Part shown: piece by piece, positions 1-7,382 of the stretch
Layout of the letters: the number at the start of each line of letters is the position of its first letter
How positions within the stretch are numbered: the stretch's first letter is position 1
Assembly: GCF_000272475.1 (NCBI RefSeq)
Contig: NZ_AKFJ01000085.1
Span: 62,001-126,000 of the forward strand
DNA: 64,000 bases
Source of the DNA: Novosphingobium sp. Rr 2-17
GTDB taxonomy: Bacteria; Pseudomonadota; Alphaproteobacteria; Sphingomonadales; Sphingomonadaceae
Direction of reading: 5' to 3'
Notes under the pieces: model-generated
Seen by the model: the letters and a program-made list of their open reading frames with translations, nothing else
Database searches by the model: none
What the model was told of the DNA's origin: nothing
Program-made: the position numbers and the translations under genes

Positions 1-1
1 G

Positions 2-271
2 GACAAGAAGGTCATCGCGGTGGGCACGATCGACGAACTGCTCGCGCTCGATCACCCGTGGATACAGGAATATTTCAACGGCCCGCGCGGTCGCGCGGCG
101 CTCGACGCCAAAGACCGGCCAGCCGGCGCGCCGGTACACGAAGTGCCGCGCCAGAGCGGGTTGGGCCCGGCCCAACCCGAAGAACGGATCGAAGCAGACA
201 AGTCGGACTTCGCGCCGGACATCGACGACAAACGCGCCGGAATGGACAGCGCCGACAGGACAGAGGCATAA
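2..271 (+). CDS. mlaF: ABC transporter ATP-binding protein, MlaF type (3' end only)
   Basis: Only the last 89 codons are present; the gene begins left of the window and is read from base 2. The visible part has the usual end of an MlaF-type ATPase: a beta-strand reading KKVIAVGTIDEL, then the helix DHPWIQEYFNGPRG that is commonly followed by a variable hydrophilic tail. Walker motifs lie outside the window. The tail is rich in charged residues and has no recognisable domain. Six bases separate it from the MCE-domain gene downstream, so it is the ATPase of the same importer-like complex that moves phospholipids between the outer and inner membranes. The identification rests largely on this context. 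Confidence 0.75.
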   Translation, partial: DKKVIAVGTIDELLALDHPWIQEYFNGPRGRAALDAKDRPAGAPVHEVPRQSGLGPAQPEERIEADKSDFAPDIDDKRAGMDSADRTEA

Positions 272-277
272 CACGGC

Positions 278-1216
278 ATGGAAACACGGGCCAATCACGT
301 ATGGGTGGGAGCCGTCACGCTGGTGTTGCTGGTGGCTGCCGTCGCTTTCGCCCTTTGGCTGGCGCGGCTGAACGAAGGCACCCAGAACGAATTCGACATC
401 TTCTTCAAGCAGTCGGTGGACGGCTTGGCGAAGGGTTCTGAGGTTGCCTATTCGGGTGTGCCGGTGGGCCAGGTTAGCCAGATCCAGCTTTGGCCGAAGG
501 ACCCCAGCTTCGTGCGCGTCCGCATCCGCGTCGATAACAAGGTACCGATCACCGTCGGCACTACCGCTACCGTGCAAGGCAGCTTCACCGGCGTGTCCGA
601 CATCCAGTTGGAAGGTGCCGCCAAGGGTGCGCCGCCGATCGTCGAGGTGGGCCCCGAAGGCGTGCCTGTCATCCCCACCAAGCCCGGTGGCTTTGGCGAA
701 ATCCTGGCCAACGCGCCGCTGTTGATGGAGCGGCTGGCGACGCTGACCGAGAACCTTAACCAGCTTCTGTCCGAAGAGAACCGCCGTTCGATCACGGGTA
801 TTCTCGCCAATACCGACAAGATGACCAAGGATATCTCGCAAGCCACGCCCGAACTGCGCGCCACGATGGTCGAACTGCACGGCACTTTGGCGCAGGCGAC
901 CCAAACGCTCGCCGCGTTCCAGGGTGTGGCTGACAAGGCGGACGAACTGCTGGGTAGCGAGGGCAACTCGCTGGCCGCGCAGCTTCGCGCGACGCTTGCC
1001 TCGGCCCAGCGCTCGATGGATCAGTTCGACGTGACGATGAAGCACGCGCAGCCCGCGCTGGATCAGGTTTCGAACCAGACGCTGCCTGCTGCCGAAGCTG
1101 CCATTCGTGATTTGCGCGCCACCAGCAAGGCGCTGCGCAACGTCACCGAGAAGATCGACGACCAGGGTGCCGCCGCCTTGCTCAAGGGGCAGAAACTGCC
1201 CGACTACAAGCCATGA
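278..1216 (+). CDS. mlaD: MlaD family protein (MCE domain, phospholipid transport)
   Basis: 312-residue inner-membrane-anchored substrate-binding subunit of the Mla-type lipid ABC transporter. An N-terminal transmembrane helix (about residues 9-29) is followed by a single MCE domain (about 38-117, including the typical GLAKGSEVAYSGVPVGQV segment), then a long alpha-helical region (about 145-300) predicted from its heptad-like, Gln/Ala/Leu-rich composition. MCE domains form hexameric rings that hold lipid in a central pore. It is longer than E. coli MlaD (about 183 aa) because of the helical tail, as is usual in alphaproteobacteria, where the tail may form a needle-like extension. It lies between the ATPase and an auxiliary lipoprotein, in an operon. 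Confidence 0.88.
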   Translation: METRANHVWVGAVTLVLLVAAVAFALWLARLNEGTQNEFDIFFKQSVDGLAKGSEVAYSGVPVGQVSQIQLWPKDPSFVRVRIRVDNKVPITVGTTATVQGSFTGVSDIQLEGAAKGAPPIVEVGPEGVPVIPTKPGGFGEILANAPLLMERLATLTENLNQLLSEENRRSITGILANTDKMTKDISQATPELRATMVELHGTLAQATQTLAAFQGVADKADELLGSEGNSLAAQLRATLASAQRSMDQFDVTMKHAQPALDQVSNQTLPAAEAAIRDLRATSKALRNVTEKIDDQGAAALLKGQKLPDYKP

Positions 1217-1227
1217 GAGGACTCGCG

Positions 1228-1842
1228 ATGACGCGCCATTCCAGTATCGCGACCCGGAAGATACCCCTGCTGGCTGCGGTCGCACTCGCCAGCCTGGCGC
1301 TGTCGGGATGCATCAGCATTGGCGACAAGACGCCGAAGCAGCTCTTTCGACTGAGCTCGGTGGAAACGGAGCCCGCGGGCACCTCGACCACAGGCACGAT
1401 CAGCGAGGCCGTCGTCGTGCTCGATCCGGAGGCCGATCGCGCGCTTGACGTGATGCGCGTGCCTGTCAGCCTCGATGCCTCGCGCGTGGCCTATCTCAAG
1501 GATGCGCTGTGGGTGGAACGGCCGACGCGCCAGTTCCGCTCGCTGCTGGCCGAAACCTTGCGCGCACGCACGGGGCGGCTGGTGGTCGAAGGCGGCGATT
1601 TCGAAGTGACCGGGCGTACCCTGATCGGCGGACGGTTGCTGCAGATGGGCTATGACGCGCCCAGCCGCACCGTGATCGTCCGCTTCGATGCGATCCGCAC
1701 CGAGCGTGGCGGCCCGATCACCCAGCGCCGGTTCGAATCGGTGGTGAGCAACATCGAGCCCAAAGCCGCTTTCGTCGGCCCAGCGCTCAACCAGGCTGCC
1801 AACGATGTCGCCAAGCAAGTGGCGGATTGGGCCAAGACTTGA
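1228..1842 (+). CDS. ABC-type transport auxiliary lipoprotein (PqiC/LptE-like fold family)
   Basis: 204-residue predicted lipoprotein. The signal peptide ends in the lipobox LSGC about 27 residues from the start, so the mature protein should be lipid-anchored in the outer membrane. The body contains the features of the ABC-type transport auxiliary component family (PqiC type): repeated beta-strands, and a conserved segment around ALWVERPTRQFRSLLAE where substrate-system partners meet. In alphaproteobacteria this protein takes the place of E. coli MlaA/MlaC as the outer-membrane partner of an MCE transporter. I chose ATG 1228 because GAGAGGA lies just upstream; an in-frame ATG at 1213 overlapping the mlaD stop is the alternative and would indicate translational coupling. 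Confidence 0.8.
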   Translation: MTRHSSIATRKIPLLAAVALASLALSGCISIGDKTPKQLFRLSSVETEPAGTSTTGTISEAVVVLDPEADRALDVMRVPVSLDASRVAYLKDALWVERPTRQFRSLLAETLRARTGRLVVEGGDFEVTGRTLIGGRLLQMGYDAPSRTVIVRFDAIRTERGGPITQRRFESVVSNIEPKAAFVGPALNQAANDVAKQVADWAKT

Positions 1843-1995
1843 TCCAGTGGTGCTTTTGCCGACAGATCGGCAAAATTTGTGACGGCGTGGCGTAAACTCT
1901 GCTCTCGAAAAATATGTATGCGTAATAACTGCAGGGCACAAAAATAACGCTTGGCCCCGCGCAGCGCTGGATGAAATCGAGGTTTGGAAATTGCC

Positions 1996-2016
1996 TGTGT
2001 TGCTGCGATGCAACAT
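1996..2016. promoter_or_regulatory. Operator-like palindrome upstream of the OMP gene, shared with clpB
   Basis: Inverted repeat GTTGC-N6-GCAAC, extended to TGTGTTGCT-N3-ATGCAACAT. The same 21-bp pattern, differing only in the three central bases, lies at 14987-15007 before clpB. It is 120 bp upstream of the OMP start. The cognate regulator is unknown. Confidence 0.45.
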
Positions 2017-2023
2017 GGTCAAT

Positions 2024-2039
2024 GCTGTTACCTAACAGC
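2024..2039. promoter_or_regulatory. Perfect inverted repeat GCTGTTA-CC-TAACAGC
   Basis: Seven-base perfect arms around two bases, 8 bp downstream of the previous palindrome and 97 bp before the OMP start codon. It could be a repressor site or part of the 5' leader. No known consensus was matched. Confidence 0.4.
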
Positions 2040-2085
2040 AATAATTCATGGGTTTGACTGTGAAATCTCGCCCGCTAAAGGGCGC

Positions 2086-2110
2086 CTCCCGCTGCCGAAC
2101 GGCGCGGGAG
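2086..2110 (+). promoter_or_regulatory. 5' leader hairpin of the OMP mRNA
   Basis: CTCCCGC pairs with GCGGGAG, and an inner GCC/GGC helix leaves a GAAC loop with one bulged T. The hairpin ends 25 bp before the start codon, just ahead of an A-rich stretch and the GCAGGAG ribosome-binding site. Such leader hairpins often stabilise abundant OMP messages; that role is inferred here. Confidence 0.5.
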
Positions 2111-2135
2111 ATAAAAAGATTTTGCAGGAGTTATC

Positions 2136-2693
2136 ATGAACAAGTTCGCCCTCGTCGCTGCCGCTGCAGCGTTGCTTGCCGTTCCGGCCACCGCCAATGC
2201 CCAGGCCTACGTCCAGGTTACCGGCGGTCTCGACAGCCTGTCGAACTCGGGCGATTCCTCGGAAGGCGTGGCTTACGGCGTCGCCGCTGGTTATGACGCT
2301 CCTGTGCGTAGCAACATGTTCGTGGGCTTCGAAGGCAGCGTTTCGGACAGCACCGTCAAGGAATGCGCTGGCAGCGTTGTCAACGACGGCTTTCGCGTAT
2401 GCGCAAAGACCGGTCGTGACCTCGCCGCCGTCGTGCGCGTGGGCACCCAGGTCGGCGCAACCAGCAAGCTTTACGTGCTGGGCGGCTACACCAACGCTCG
2501 CGTCATCGCGACTTACCGCGATGACGCAGGTCGCTTCTCCGATGGTTCAAACCTCGACGGCTTCCGTCTGGGTGCTGGCTACGAAAAGAACTTCAGCGAC
2601 AAGTTCTTCGGCAAGATCGAGTATCGCTACTCGAACTACGAGTCCGATTTCAGCCGCCACAACGTGCTGGCTGGCGTTGGCGTGAAGTTCTGA
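2136..2693 (+). CDS. Outer-membrane beta-barrel protein, OmpA/Omp25-like
   Basis: 185-residue exported protein. It has a clean signal peptide (cleavage after about residue 22, ATANA-QA) followed by about 160 residues of alternating hydrophobic and polar beta-strands, closing with a C-terminal phenylalanine (VLAGVGVKF), the classic outer-membrane insertion signal. The size and the YVLGGYTNARV...FGKIEYRYSNYE strand pattern fit the eight-stranded OmpA-like/Omp25-31 family (porin family protein, outer-membrane beta-barrel domain). Two cysteines in an extracellular-loop position (KECAGS...FRVCAK) may form a disulfide. Strong GCAGGAG ribosome-binding site. The upstream region carries two palindromes and a leader hairpin, suggesting a regulated, well-expressed surface protein. 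The specific function is unknown. Confidence 0.8.
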   Translation: MNKFALVAAAAALLAVPATANAQAYVQVTGGLDSLSNSGDSSEGVAYGVAAGYDAPVRSNMFVGFEGSVSDSTVKECAGSVVNDGFRVCAKTGRDLAAVVRVGTQVGATSKLYVLGGYTNARVIATYRDDAGRFSDGSNLDGFRLGAGYEKNFSDKFFGKIEYRYSNYESDFSRHNVLAGVGVKF

Positions 2694-2701
2694 TCGCTAT
2701 T

Positions 2702-2806
2702 TAGAGCGTTTTCGAAGCAGGTGGAATCACCTGCTGACTCGGAAAACGCGGCGAAACAAGAGTCTAGAGCAACCGAGCCGATGCAATCGGATCGGAACTT
2801 GCTCTA
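2702..2806 (+). repeat. 105-bp double-hairpin intergenic repeat, copy 1
   Basis: Begins TAGAGCGTTTTCGAAGCAGG and ends GGAACTTGCTCTA. Hairpin 1 pairs GCGTTTTC with GAAAACGC and has a nested GCAGGTGgaatCACCTGC stem. Hairpin 2 (2765-2806) pairs TAGAGCAA with TTGCTCTA around a nested CCGATgcaATCGG. An inverted copy lies at 40963-41067 with 102 of 105 bases identical; the three differences all fall in the linker between hairpins. It belongs by type to the REP/RPE-like palindromic elements common in alphaproteobacteria. Confidence 0.85.
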
Positions 2807-2855
2807 GATCTCAAGAAGACAGGCCGGGGCGCTCACGCGGTCCGGCCTAGCATGA

Positions 2856-2885
2856 GGCCCGCTCCGGTTTACGCTGGGGCGGGTC
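2856..2885 (-). terminator. Hairpin downstream of the ATP12 gene (possible terminator)
   Basis: Ten-base stem (GGCCCGCTCC pairing with GGGGCGGGTC, two G-T wobbles) around a ten-base loop, starting 9 bp past the minus-strand stop at 2894. There is no clear U-run, so termination efficiency is uncertain. Confidence 0.4.
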
Positions 2886-2893
2886 TTGTGCTT

Positions 2894-3586
2894 TCAGCCA
2901 GCAAGCTGCGCCAGCCGCATGGCGAGTTGGAACGCTTCGAACCGCGTGGCGCGGCGTTCGGCGGCTTCCCAGTCGTCGCCCCACAGCTCGACCTGCCAGT
3001 CCTCTTCCAGGTTGGCGGCGCGCCACAGTGCTTCGGCATCCGCCTTTGGCTCGATCGCTTCCAGTGCGATCGTCAGCGAGCCGGCGAGGTTGGCCAGCAC
3101 CTTGAGGGCGGCGAGCGCAAACGGCGAGCGGCCTGTCAGTTCGGTGCGCAGCTGTGCAAGCGTCGGCTCGGGCTGGGGCTTGTGAACGATGCCGGACACG
3201 CGGGTGAACTGGACCCCCAGTCGCGCCTCAACATGGGCGAGCAGCGGCTCCCACACCTCCAACTGGCGCTTGTACAGCGCCTCGTCCGGGTCCGCGCGGT
3301 AGCACAGCGTATCGGTTTCGGCATACGGGAGCAGTTCGGCGACGATCGTGGCAGGATCGGGCGCGACGGCATCGATCGTGAAGTCTGTCAGGTCGCGATA
3401 GCGAAACGCGCCTGGGTCGATCTCCTCGCCCTGGGCTGCCCATTCCGCCGCCAGCGCCTCGGCCAGCGCCTTTGTCGGAACGACTTGCGGGCGTCCACCG
3501 GGGGTCTTTATGCCGCGCCCGTCCAGCAACGCGCGCCAACCATCATCGATGGAAGCGACCGTAACGTCCTTGTAGAACCGCTTCAT
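2894..3586 (-). CDS. ATP12 family chaperone for F1-ATPase assembly
   Basis: 230-residue protein of the ATP12 family, which in mitochondria and alphaproteobacteria helps fold and hand over the F1 alpha subunit during ATP synthase assembly. Characteristic pieces: the N-terminal KRFYKDVTV and ALLDGRGIKTPGGRP strand pair (about 3-32), the segment LTDFTIDAVAPDP, and YAETDTLCYRADPDEAL, then a C-terminal helical part ending in the acidic/aromatic EEDWQVELWGDDWEAAERR helix. The start at 3586 gives the family N terminus; upstream in-frame codons would overlap most of the next gene. Its ATG overlaps the stop of the upstream membrane protein (ATGA), so it is the last gene of a five-gene operon. Confidence 0.88.
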   Translation of the reverse strand: MKRFYKDVTVASIDDGWRALLDGRGIKTPGGRPQVVPTKALAEALAAEWAAQGEEIDPGAFRYRDLTDFTIDAVAPDPATIVAELLPYAETDTLCYRADPDEALYKRQLEVWEPLLAHVEARLGVQFTRVSGIVHKPQPEPTLAQLRTELTGRSPFALAALKVLANLAGSLTIALEAIEPKADAEALWRAANLEEDWQVELWGDDWEAAERRATRFEAFQLAMRLAQLAG

Positions 3587-3798
3587 CTGGGTGTGCGCCA
3601 CTTTCGCGCCATGACCAGCGGCACGACGAAGACGTCGAGCAAGCCGTTGGCGATCAAAAGGTATCCGACCCAATCAGGCAGGGAGGGCATAACCCGGTTG
3701 GTGACGACGAGGATGCCGCCGATCACGAAAACGACGCCGGAAATGCGCATGAAGTTGATCGCGGCGAACCGGGCGATGGCGGGGTCTCTCGCGGTCAT
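3583..3798 (-). CDS. Small two-helix membrane protein
   Basis: 71-residue protein with two predicted transmembrane segments (about 15-34 and 41-63) linked by NRVMPSLPDW. No family is recognised with certainty; small proteins of this pattern sit next to ATP12 genes in sphingomonads as far as I recall. It overlaps both neighbours by four bases (ATGA), so it is translationally coupled to the HAD phosphatase upstream and the ATP12 gene downstream. The function is unknown. Confidence 0.7.
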   Translation of the reverse strand: MTARDPAIARFAAINFMRISGVVFVIGGILVVTNRVMPSLPDWVGYLLIANGLLDVFVVPLVMARKWRTPR

Positions 3799-4445
3799 CG
3801 CAGCAGGTACTCCAGCAATTGGGATGGGGTTTCCATGACGGCTTCGGCGCCGGATTTGGTCAGCTCAGTAGGGCGGTGATAGCCCCAGTCCACCCCGATC
3901 GCGCGAACGCCGGCGTTGCGCGCCATCTGCATGTCGTAGGAGGTGTCGCCGATCATCACGGTATTCTCGGGCTGGGCGCCGGCCTCGAACATGGCCTGCT
4001 CCAGCATCGCCGGGTGAGGCTTCGAAGGGTGGCCATCGGCGGTCTGCAGGGTGACGAACAGTTGTGCGATGCCGTTGTCGGCCAGGCAATGCGCCAGCCC
4101 CCGGTCCGACATGCCGGTGGCGACACCCAGCGTCCAGCCGGCGGCGTGGAGGGCGCCCAGCGTCTCGGCGATTCCCGCGAACAGCGGCTGCGCCAAGCGT
4201 CCATCGCTGCGCGCGGCGCGGAATGCGTCCTTATACCCCTCGACCAGCGCGGTGCGCTGCGCGCTCGGCGCGTCGGGAAGCAGTTGCCCGATCGCCTGGG
4301 GCAGCGAAAGCCCCACCGCGCGCCGGATCAGCGCCCGGCTCGGCGCGACCAGCCCTTGCCCCGCAAAAGCCGCCTCCATCGCTTCGCAAATCGAAGCTTG
4401 CCCGTCGATCAGCGTGCCGTCGCAATCGAAAACTGCGAGCTTCAC
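3795..4445 (-). CDS. HAD family hydrolase (phosphoglycolate phosphatase-like)
   Basis: 216 residues with the four HAD motifs in order: motif I FDCDGTLID (nucleophile Asp7, acid/base Asp9), motif II around VATGMSDR, the motif III lysine in SKPHPAML, and motif IV VMIGDTSYDMQMA with paired aspartates. The helical cap between motifs I and II makes it subfamily I, like Gph and other small-molecule phosphatases. The natural substrate cannot be read from sequence. It is translationally coupled to the small membrane protein downstream and lies 25 bp after the pseudouridine synthase gene. Confidence 0.87.
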   Translation of the reverse strand: MKLAVFDCDGTLIDGQASICEAMEAAFAGQGLVAPSRALIRRAVGLSLPQAIGQLLPDAPSAQRTALVEGYKDAFRAARSDGRLAQPLFAGIAETLGALHAAGWTLGVATGMSDRGLAHCLADNGIAQLFVTLQTADGHPSKPHPAMLEQAMFEAGAQPENTVMIGDTSYDMQMARNAGVRAIGVDWGYHRPTELTKSGAEAVMETPSQLLEYLLR

Positions 4446-4470
4446 GCGGTGGCCTCGGCGTCAGGATGCA

Positions 4471-5799
4471 TCAGCGCTTGCCTCTGGGTGCTCCGCCGGG
4501 CTTGGCTGCGGGACGGGCACCTGCTGGCTTGCCGCCGCTGGGACGGCTCGCGCCGCCGGGCTTAGCGCCCGCAGGCCGTCCGGCACCGCCGGGCTTGCTG
4601 CCGGAAGGCCTCGATGGCTTGCCTGGCCCCGTCGGTTTACCCGGACCAGATGGCTTGCCAGGACCTGCGCTCTTGCCCTTCACCGGCGGCCTGCTGGGCC
4701 GCGTCTGGCCTGAGGGGCTGTCGCTGCGCTTGCGACGTTCGCCGCGGCGTTCCTTGCGGTATTCCTTGGCGTGGGCCTTGGCGAAGCGCTTTTTGTCTTC
4801 CTTGGTCTCGGCAGGCGCATCGGGGATCATCTCGCCTTCCGATTCCTCGAAACCTAGCTGTGTCAGCGAGTTGGCGAAGTGCTCGGGCAGGGGGGCCGTC
4901 ACGTCGAGCGGCACGCCGTCCGGGTGCTCGATGATGAGCCGGCGTGCGTGCAAGTGCATCTTGCGGCTGATCGAGCCGGACAGGAACGCTTCCTGGCCGC
5001 CGTACTTGCCGTCGCCGACGATCGGGTGGCCGATGGCGGCCATGTGGACGCGCAACTGGTGCGTGCGGCCCGTGAGCGGGTGCAGTTCGACCCAGGCGGC
5101 GCTGTTGCCGGCACGGTCGATCACGCGATAGCGGGTGCGGGCGACCTGGCCGGCTTCCTTGTCGACGTGCATCTTCTCGCCGCCGGTGCCCGGCTGCTTG
5201 GCGATTGGCAGTTCGATCATGCCATCGTGGATGCCGGGCACGCCGACCACCAGCGCCCAGTAGATCTTGCGCGCGGTGCGGCCCGAGAACCGCTTTGAGA
5301 AGAACGCGGCGCTGCCGGCGCTGCGGGCGATCAGCAGGACGCCCGAGGTGTCCTTATCCAGCCGGTGGACCAGGCGCGGACGCGGGCCGCTGGCGGCGTA
5401 GGCATCCAGCAGGCCATCGACGTGGGCGTGGGTACCCGTGCCACCTTGCGTGGCAAGGCCCGGCGGCTTGTTGAGGACGATCGCGGCGCGGTCCTGCGTA
5501 AGCACCATCGAATCGGCGAGTTCCAGCTCTTCCTCGGTCAGCGGTTTGCGCGGACGTGGGGCGTTGCCGCCCGGCTTGATCTCGCCCCCTGGCGGCACGC
5601 GCAAGGTCTGGCCGGCGACGAGCCGGGTGTCGACCTCGGCACGCTTGCCATCGACGCGAATCTGTCCGGTGCGCGCCCAGCGCGACACGATCGCGAAGCC
5701 GACTTGCGGCAAGTGGCGCTTGAACCAGCGGTCCAGGCGCACGCCATCATCATCGCGACCGACGACGAACTGGCGGACATTATCTGCAGGTGCGCTCAT
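4471..5799 (-). CDS. RluC/RluD family 23S rRNA pseudouridine synthase with a long basic low-complexity tail
   Basis: 442 residues. N-terminal S4-like RNA-binding domain (about 17-75), then a pseudouridine synthase domain with the catalytic motif HRLDKDTSG (145-153, nucleophile Asp148) and a GRTHQLRVH motif near 270. The family is normally about 300-330 residues; here roughly 110 more residues form a Lys/Arg/Gly/Pro/Ser tail built from repeats such as KPSGPGKPTGPGKP, preceded by a lysine/arginine-rich helix (KEDKKRFAKAHAKEYRKERR). The tail is probably disordered and RNA-binding. The target could be 23S U955/2504/2580 (RluC) or U1911/1915/1917 (RluD); this cannot be settled by eye. Its start overlaps the crcB stop (ATGA). 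Confidence 0.88.
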   Translation of the reverse strand: MSAPADNVRQFVVGRDDDGVRLDRWFKRHLPQVGFAIVSRWARTGQIRVDGKRAEVDTRLVAGQTLRVPPGGEIKPGGNAPRPRKPLTEEELELADSMVLTQDRAAIVLNKPPGLATQGGTGTHAHVDGLLDAYAASGPRPRLVHRLDKDTSGVLLIARSAGSAAFFSKRFSGRTARKIYWALVVGVPGIHDGMIELPIAKQPGTGGEKMHVDKEAGQVARTRYRVIDRAGNSAAWVELHPLTGRTHQLRVHMAAIGHPIVGDGKYGGQEAFLSGSISRKMHLHARRLIIEHPDGVPLDVTAPLPEHFANSLTQLGFEESEGEMIPDAPAETKEDKKRFAKAHAKEYRKERRGERRKRSDSPSGQTRPSRPPVKGKSAGPGKPSGPGKPTGPGKPSRPSGSKPGGAGRPAGAKPGGASRPSGGKPAGARPAAKPGGAPRGKR

Positions 5800-6203
5800 A
5801 CGGCGGTCCTCATGATGAAAAGGCCGGCGAACAATCCGCCGATGCCAACGAGGAGGGACAGCGTCGTATAGAGCGCCGCGGTGCCGATCTCGCCACGCTC
5901 GATCAGCGTTGCGATGTCCAGGCTCATGGCCGAAAACGTGGTGAAACCGCCCAGGATGCCGACGCCGAGCAGGAGGCGGGTGGATTCGCCGTGTCCCCCG
6001 AAGCGGGCCAGCCAGCCTGCGAGCAAGCCCATCGCAAAGCTGCCCAAGACGTTGACGGTCAAGGTGCCGTAAGGGAAGACGCCGGCGCGTACCGGGCCCA
6101 GCGCGGCAGTCCAGGCCCGGCCGACGACGAAGCGTAGCCAGGAGCCAAGGCCGCCGCCCAGCGCTACCAGTAGCGAGGCGTATATAAAGGAAGGTTGAGG
6201 CAT
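5796..6203 (-). CDS. crcB: Fluoride ion transporter CrcB/Fluc
   Basis: 135-residue inner-membrane protein with four transmembrane helices that, as a dual-topology dimer, forms a fluoride channel protecting against cytoplasmic F-. Family landmarks: GGGLGSWLRFVVGR near the N terminus, the pore asparagine in YGTLTVNVLGSF, and GFTTFSAMSLD, which carries the conserved phenylalanines and the central Na+ site region. I chose the ATG at 6203 (MPQPSF) because AAGGCGG lies just upstream and the helix starts correctly; a longer form from 6239 adds a non-conserved extension. First gene of the overlapping operon crcB-RluC/D-HAD-membrane protein-ATP12. No fluoride riboswitch pattern was recognised upstream. 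Confidence 0.9.
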   Translation of the reverse strand: MPQPSFIYASLLVALGGGLGSWLRFVVGRAWTAALGPVRAGVFPYGTLTVNVLGSFAMGLLAGWLARFGGHGESTRLLLGVGILGGFTTFSAMSLDIATLIERGEIGTAALYTTLSLLVGIGGLFAGLFIMRTAV

Positions 6204-6442
6204 AAACGCCGCCTTAGCCGCGAACGCGCGGTTTTCCAAACGCGCGCATTACGAAGTGTCACACGAAGTGGTATAAAGCGGCTTCCCCCTTGTCTTGTCG
6301 GCCCCGCTTTGCTAACGGGCCGGCCATTCGAGCCGTACCTACGTCAGTTGCGGCCTTGGTTTTGTTTTAGAGATTCGCGGTTCGCCTCGCCATTGTTGCT
6401 GCGGGGCGGGCCTCATTCGCTTTTTGTGAGGTGTGTCGGTTT

Positions 6443-6649
6443 ATGCAGATTCTCGTCCGCGACAACAACGTCGATCAGGCTCTTCGTGCGCTCAAGAAGA
6501 AGCTGCAGCGTGAAGGCGTGTACCGCGAGATGAAGCTTCGTCGCCACTTCGAGAAGCCGTCGGAAAAGCGCGCTCGTGAAAAGGCCGCTGCCGTGCGCCG
6601 CGCCCGTAAGCTTGAGCGTAAGCGCGCTGAGCGCGACGGCGCCAAGTAA
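6443..6649 (+). CDS. rpsU: 30S ribosomal protein S21
   Basis: 68 residues beginning [20 protein letters not shown] and continuing with the S21 signature ([21 protein letters not shown]), then the Arg/Lys-rich helix [17 protein letters not shown] that binds 16S rRNA near the platform and anti-Shine-Dalgarno region. Length and sequence are typical for alphaproteobacteria. The start at 6443 matches the universal MQILVRDNN start; a GTG-like codon four residues upstream is not needed. The 239-bp upstream region is long, with a CCTCA/TGAGG hairpin (6411-6431) just before the start codon, which may mediate translational control. Confidence 0.95.
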   Translation: MQILVRDNNVDQALRALKKKLQREGVYREMKLRRHFEKPSEKRAREKAAAVRRARKLERKRAERDGAK

Positions 6650-6655
6650 GCTTTT

Positions 6656-6677
6656 TTTTCGCGCTTCGGCGCGGAAA
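6656..6677 (+). terminator. UUCG-capped hairpin after rpsU
   Basis: Stem TTTTCGCGC/GCGCGGAAA with a stable c(UUCG)g tetraloop, seven bases after the rpsU stop. The T-run precedes rather than follows the stem, so it may act as a 3' stabiliser or processing end as much as a terminator. Confidence 0.5.
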
Positions 6678-6732
6678 GGCACACACCTGAGCATGGCTAC
6701 CGGCTTGATCGTCGGGCCTGCTTGAGCCATGA

Positions 6733-6757
6733 GGGCGCGGACATTCCATCCGCGCCC
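6733..6757 (+). terminator. Strong GC hairpin between rpsU and the first FKBP gene
   Basis: Perfect nine-base stem GGGCGCGGA/TCCGCGCCC with a seven-base loop, followed only by a short TT. Likely the transcription end of rpsU. Confidence 0.5.
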
Positions 6758-6825
6758 TTCGTGCATCGGCTACTAACGCCTCGCGTTCGCGGCCGGACCC
6801 TTTTCGAAACGAGGTTCCTCGACAG

Positions 6826-7374
6826 ATGACTGAGATCACCCGCGTCCCGCTGCAGCCGATCGCCAAGGGTTCGGTGACCAAGATCTGGCTCGGCGTTGCT
6901 GCGATCGCGCTGGCCGCCGGCGGCGTCGCATATGCCGCCATGCCGGTCTCGGTCCACATCGACACGCTGACCAAGGGCACGGGCGTATCGCCCACCGTGG
7001 CCGACGTGGCGCTGGTGAACTACAAGGGCACGCTGCCCGACGGTAAGGTGTTCGACCAGCAGCAGCAGGCGGTCTTCCCGGTCGCCGAAGTGGTTCCTGG
7101 CTTCAGCCAGGCGCTGCAGAAGATGCAGCGCGGCGGCAAGTACAAGGTCGAGATCCCGGCCCAGCTCGCTTATGGCGACAAGCAGGCCGGCGCGATCCCG
7201 CCGAACACCGACTTGACGTTCGAAGTCGAATTGCTGGACTTCAAGAGCCGCGCCGAGATCGAACAGCAGCAGCGCTTCCTCCAGCAGTTGCAGCAGCTCC
7301 AGGGCGGCGCTGGTGCCGGTGCGGGCGCTCCTGTCGGTGGCGCTGCCGGTGCCGTCGCGCCGGTGCCGAACTGA
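6826..7374 (+). CDS. FKBP-type peptidyl-prolyl cis-trans isomerase, membrane-anchored
   Basis: 182 residues. A short basic cytoplasmic segment is followed by one transmembrane helix or uncleaved signal (about 25-43), then an FKBP domain (about 55-145) carrying VNYKGTLPDGKVFDQ, FPVAEVVPGFSQAL, MQRGGKYKVEIPAQLAYGD and IPPNTDLTFEVELLDF, all core elements of the prolyl-isomerase pocket. The C-terminal tail is Gln- then Gly/Ala/Val-rich. It probably assists folding of envelope proteins in the periplasm. A paralogous FKBP gene starts eight bases downstream; the pair looks like a tandem duplication. Confidence 0.9.
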   Translation: MTEITRVPLQPIAKGSVTKIWLGVAAIALAAGGVAYAAMPVSVHIDTLTKGTGVSPTVADVALVNYKGTLPDGKVFDQQQQAVFPVAEVVPGFSQALQKMQRGGKYKVEIPAQLAYGDKQAGAIPPNTDLTFEVELLDFKSRAEIEQQQRFLQQLQQLQGGAGAGAGAPVGGAAGAVAPVPN

Positions 7375-7382
7375 TCGCAGTG

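Noticed and set aside
4064-5131. A 355-codon plus-strand frame antisense to the HAD and RluC/D genes
   Set aside because: Composition is Arg/Pro/Ala noise and the opposite strand encodes two recognisable enzymes.
6204-6442. Fluoride riboswitch next to crcB
   Set aside because: The crcB start lies at 6203 on the minus strand; the region before it has no fluoride-riboswitch-type pseudoknot I can recognise.
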